Shown: positions 63,005 to 64,000 of the stretch, piece by piece
Layout of the letters: each line of letters begins with the position of its first letter
How positions within the stretch are numbered: the first letter of the stretch is position 1
Assembly: GCF_030247185.1 (NCBI RefSeq)
Contig: NC_080572.1
Coordinates: 216,037,435 to 216,101,434, forward strand
DNA: 64,000 nt
Reading direction: 5' to 3'
Origin: Malaya genurostris
Taxonomy: Eukaryota > Arthropoda > Insecta > Diptera > Culicidae
The notes under the pieces: generated by a model
What the model was told of the DNA's origin: nothing
The model's input: only the letters and a program-made list of their open reading frames with translations
Databases searched by the model: none
Made by a program: the position numbers and the translations under genes

Positions 63005-64000
63005 TAGAGGGTTGTATGCAAGACACGACCGATCACGACTACATTAAAAATGAAATAATTCTAAGGTACCCATAATAAATACAAAAATAAAGATGATGAT
63101 GGATCAATAAAGATCAATTTTGGATACGAACAACCTCAAGAAATAAATCTGGACAAAAGAAACGATTTTATATCATAATAATTTTCAAGGCAGAGAACGT
63201 ACAAACTTAATCATTTTAAAAACAGTGATAAGAGAAGATTTTAAATATTTTGATCGAAAAATGTGGATGTGAAAAATTTGAATAACCGTCAACCAATAAA
63301 CTAAGTAATAGTAAATAACACTGATCCTTCGTTAAAAAGCGTCGATAATCTTCGGAAAGTGTCTGAAAATAGAATGGCAGCAATACAAGGAAGAAAATAT
63401 GTGACACAGTCCGCAGAACATATTTTGTTACTTTAATTGATTTTCACTTTTGCATATTAAAGAACCAATGCATACGCAACCAAATTCCTTAATTTTGTTC
63501 ATATTGTAACTTGATTTTATTACTACACGAACGAACATTATCATTGTTACAACGCATGTAGTGATAAGACACTTGTTGTTTTGATGTAAATGATAATTTA
63601 ACTGAAACTGGCGGTAATTCGAGTTTAGTAAGGATTTAAATGATACATGTAAAATCGCAGATCAGCATGTCTTGAGTTTATCTCTAATACTGTATTTTAT
63701 TGCATCTGATAATTCTATATATGTGAGTCTGTGCAACCTATTTGTAATAAGTTCCGAATCTTTTGAAGCGTTTTATTCCTGGTGGGACAACAGCTTGTTC
63801 AAATCGATACTGCATTATTTTTACTACACTTAGTCTGGATCCCTTCTAGACCAAAATGTTATGCTTTATACGACTAAATCAATTACTAGCTATTCAATTA
63901 GGTTACACGATTATTGTTTGGTTTAATAATAGGGTCTGAGGGGTTATGCTGAGAGATAGTTCTTTGTATTTAGCCACATTTAATGAAAAAGAATTGTCTA
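63005..64000 (+). repeat. Dispersed repeat R3, copy 2 (runs off the window)
   Basis: It matches 35018-35740, but lacks about 230 bp found there (junction near 63.11 kb) and carries about 465 bp of extra sequence at about 63.39-63.86 kb, which includes a Jockey scrap. It continues past the right edge. Confidence 0.7.
63690..63845 (-). pseudogene. Jockey-like LINE 3' scrap
   Basis: ATATATGTGAGTCTGTG and TTTTGAAGCGTTTTATTCCT match the 3' coding end and 3' UTR of the LINE at 47.4-47.6 kb in the same orientation. Confidence 0.65.

Noticed and set aside
58560..64000. Search for the missing 5' CUB exons of the cubilin-like gene
   Set aside because: No CGG...C.W.I or DG-type CUB blocks were found on the minus strand; the exons must lie beyond the window or be too short to recognise.

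Overview
This is an AT-rich, repeat-dense stretch of an insect nuclear genome, most likely a culicine mosquito (Aedes/Culex type). The evidence is two spliced host genes with short GT-AG introns among transposon-loaded long ones, tRNA-derived SINEs, Jockey/Juan-like and I/LOA-like LINE fragments, mariner and DD37E (ITmD37E-type) transposase remnants, and many MITE or foldback repeats. The species call is inference. No bacterial gene, CRISPR array, rRNA or clear tRNA gene was seen.

Layout. From 1 to 33.4 kb there is no certain host coding gene. The stretch is layered decayed transposons: a mariner pseudogene at 1.7-2.8 kb, a LINE RNase H fragment at 13.8-14.4 kb, diverged tandem repeats at 14.4-18.7 kb, a TCGGGT-rich tract at 15.1-15.4 kb, SINEs near 19 kb, a TIR element at 24.8-26.1 kb carrying an unrecognised intron-containing ORF, an RT fragment at 26.2-26.7 kb, a DD37E remnant at 29.1-30.0 kb and a head-to-head array at 30.8-31.6 kb. 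A few low-repeat pieces (6.8-8.6 kb, 21.5 kb, 24 kb) may hold exons or promoters that cannot be proved by reading.

Host gene 1 is a complete tetraspanin on the + strand, with five coding exons from 33527 to 45113 (269 aa, six large-loop cysteines with CCG). Its third intron contains a DD37E transposon with TIRs and TA duplications, split by a 5'-truncated LINE, a nested insertion with readable breakpoints.

Host gene 2 is a cubilin-like multi-CUB receptor on the - strand. Its last three coding exons (58535-54159, 46711-46625, 46565-45702) encode 1,775 aa and about 15 CUB domains; the 5' part lies beyond the right edge. One 4,377-nt exon encodes twelve complete CUB domains plus two partial ones. 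The two genes converge tail to tail, with stop codons 588 bp apart and poly(A) signals placed so that their 3' UTRs should overlap.

From 58.5 to 64 kb lies the cubilin-side intron or flank. It holds a near-perfect 115-bp inverted repeat containing Jockey sequence, a 0.7-kb MITE, a DD37E remnant with all three catalytic residues replaced, a SINE with 13-bp target duplications, a foldback element, and second copies of repeats also seen at 28.5 and 35 kb. The notable biology here is transposon nesting and an unusual number of long inverted repeats able to form dsRNA. I found no convincing new multi-gene system.
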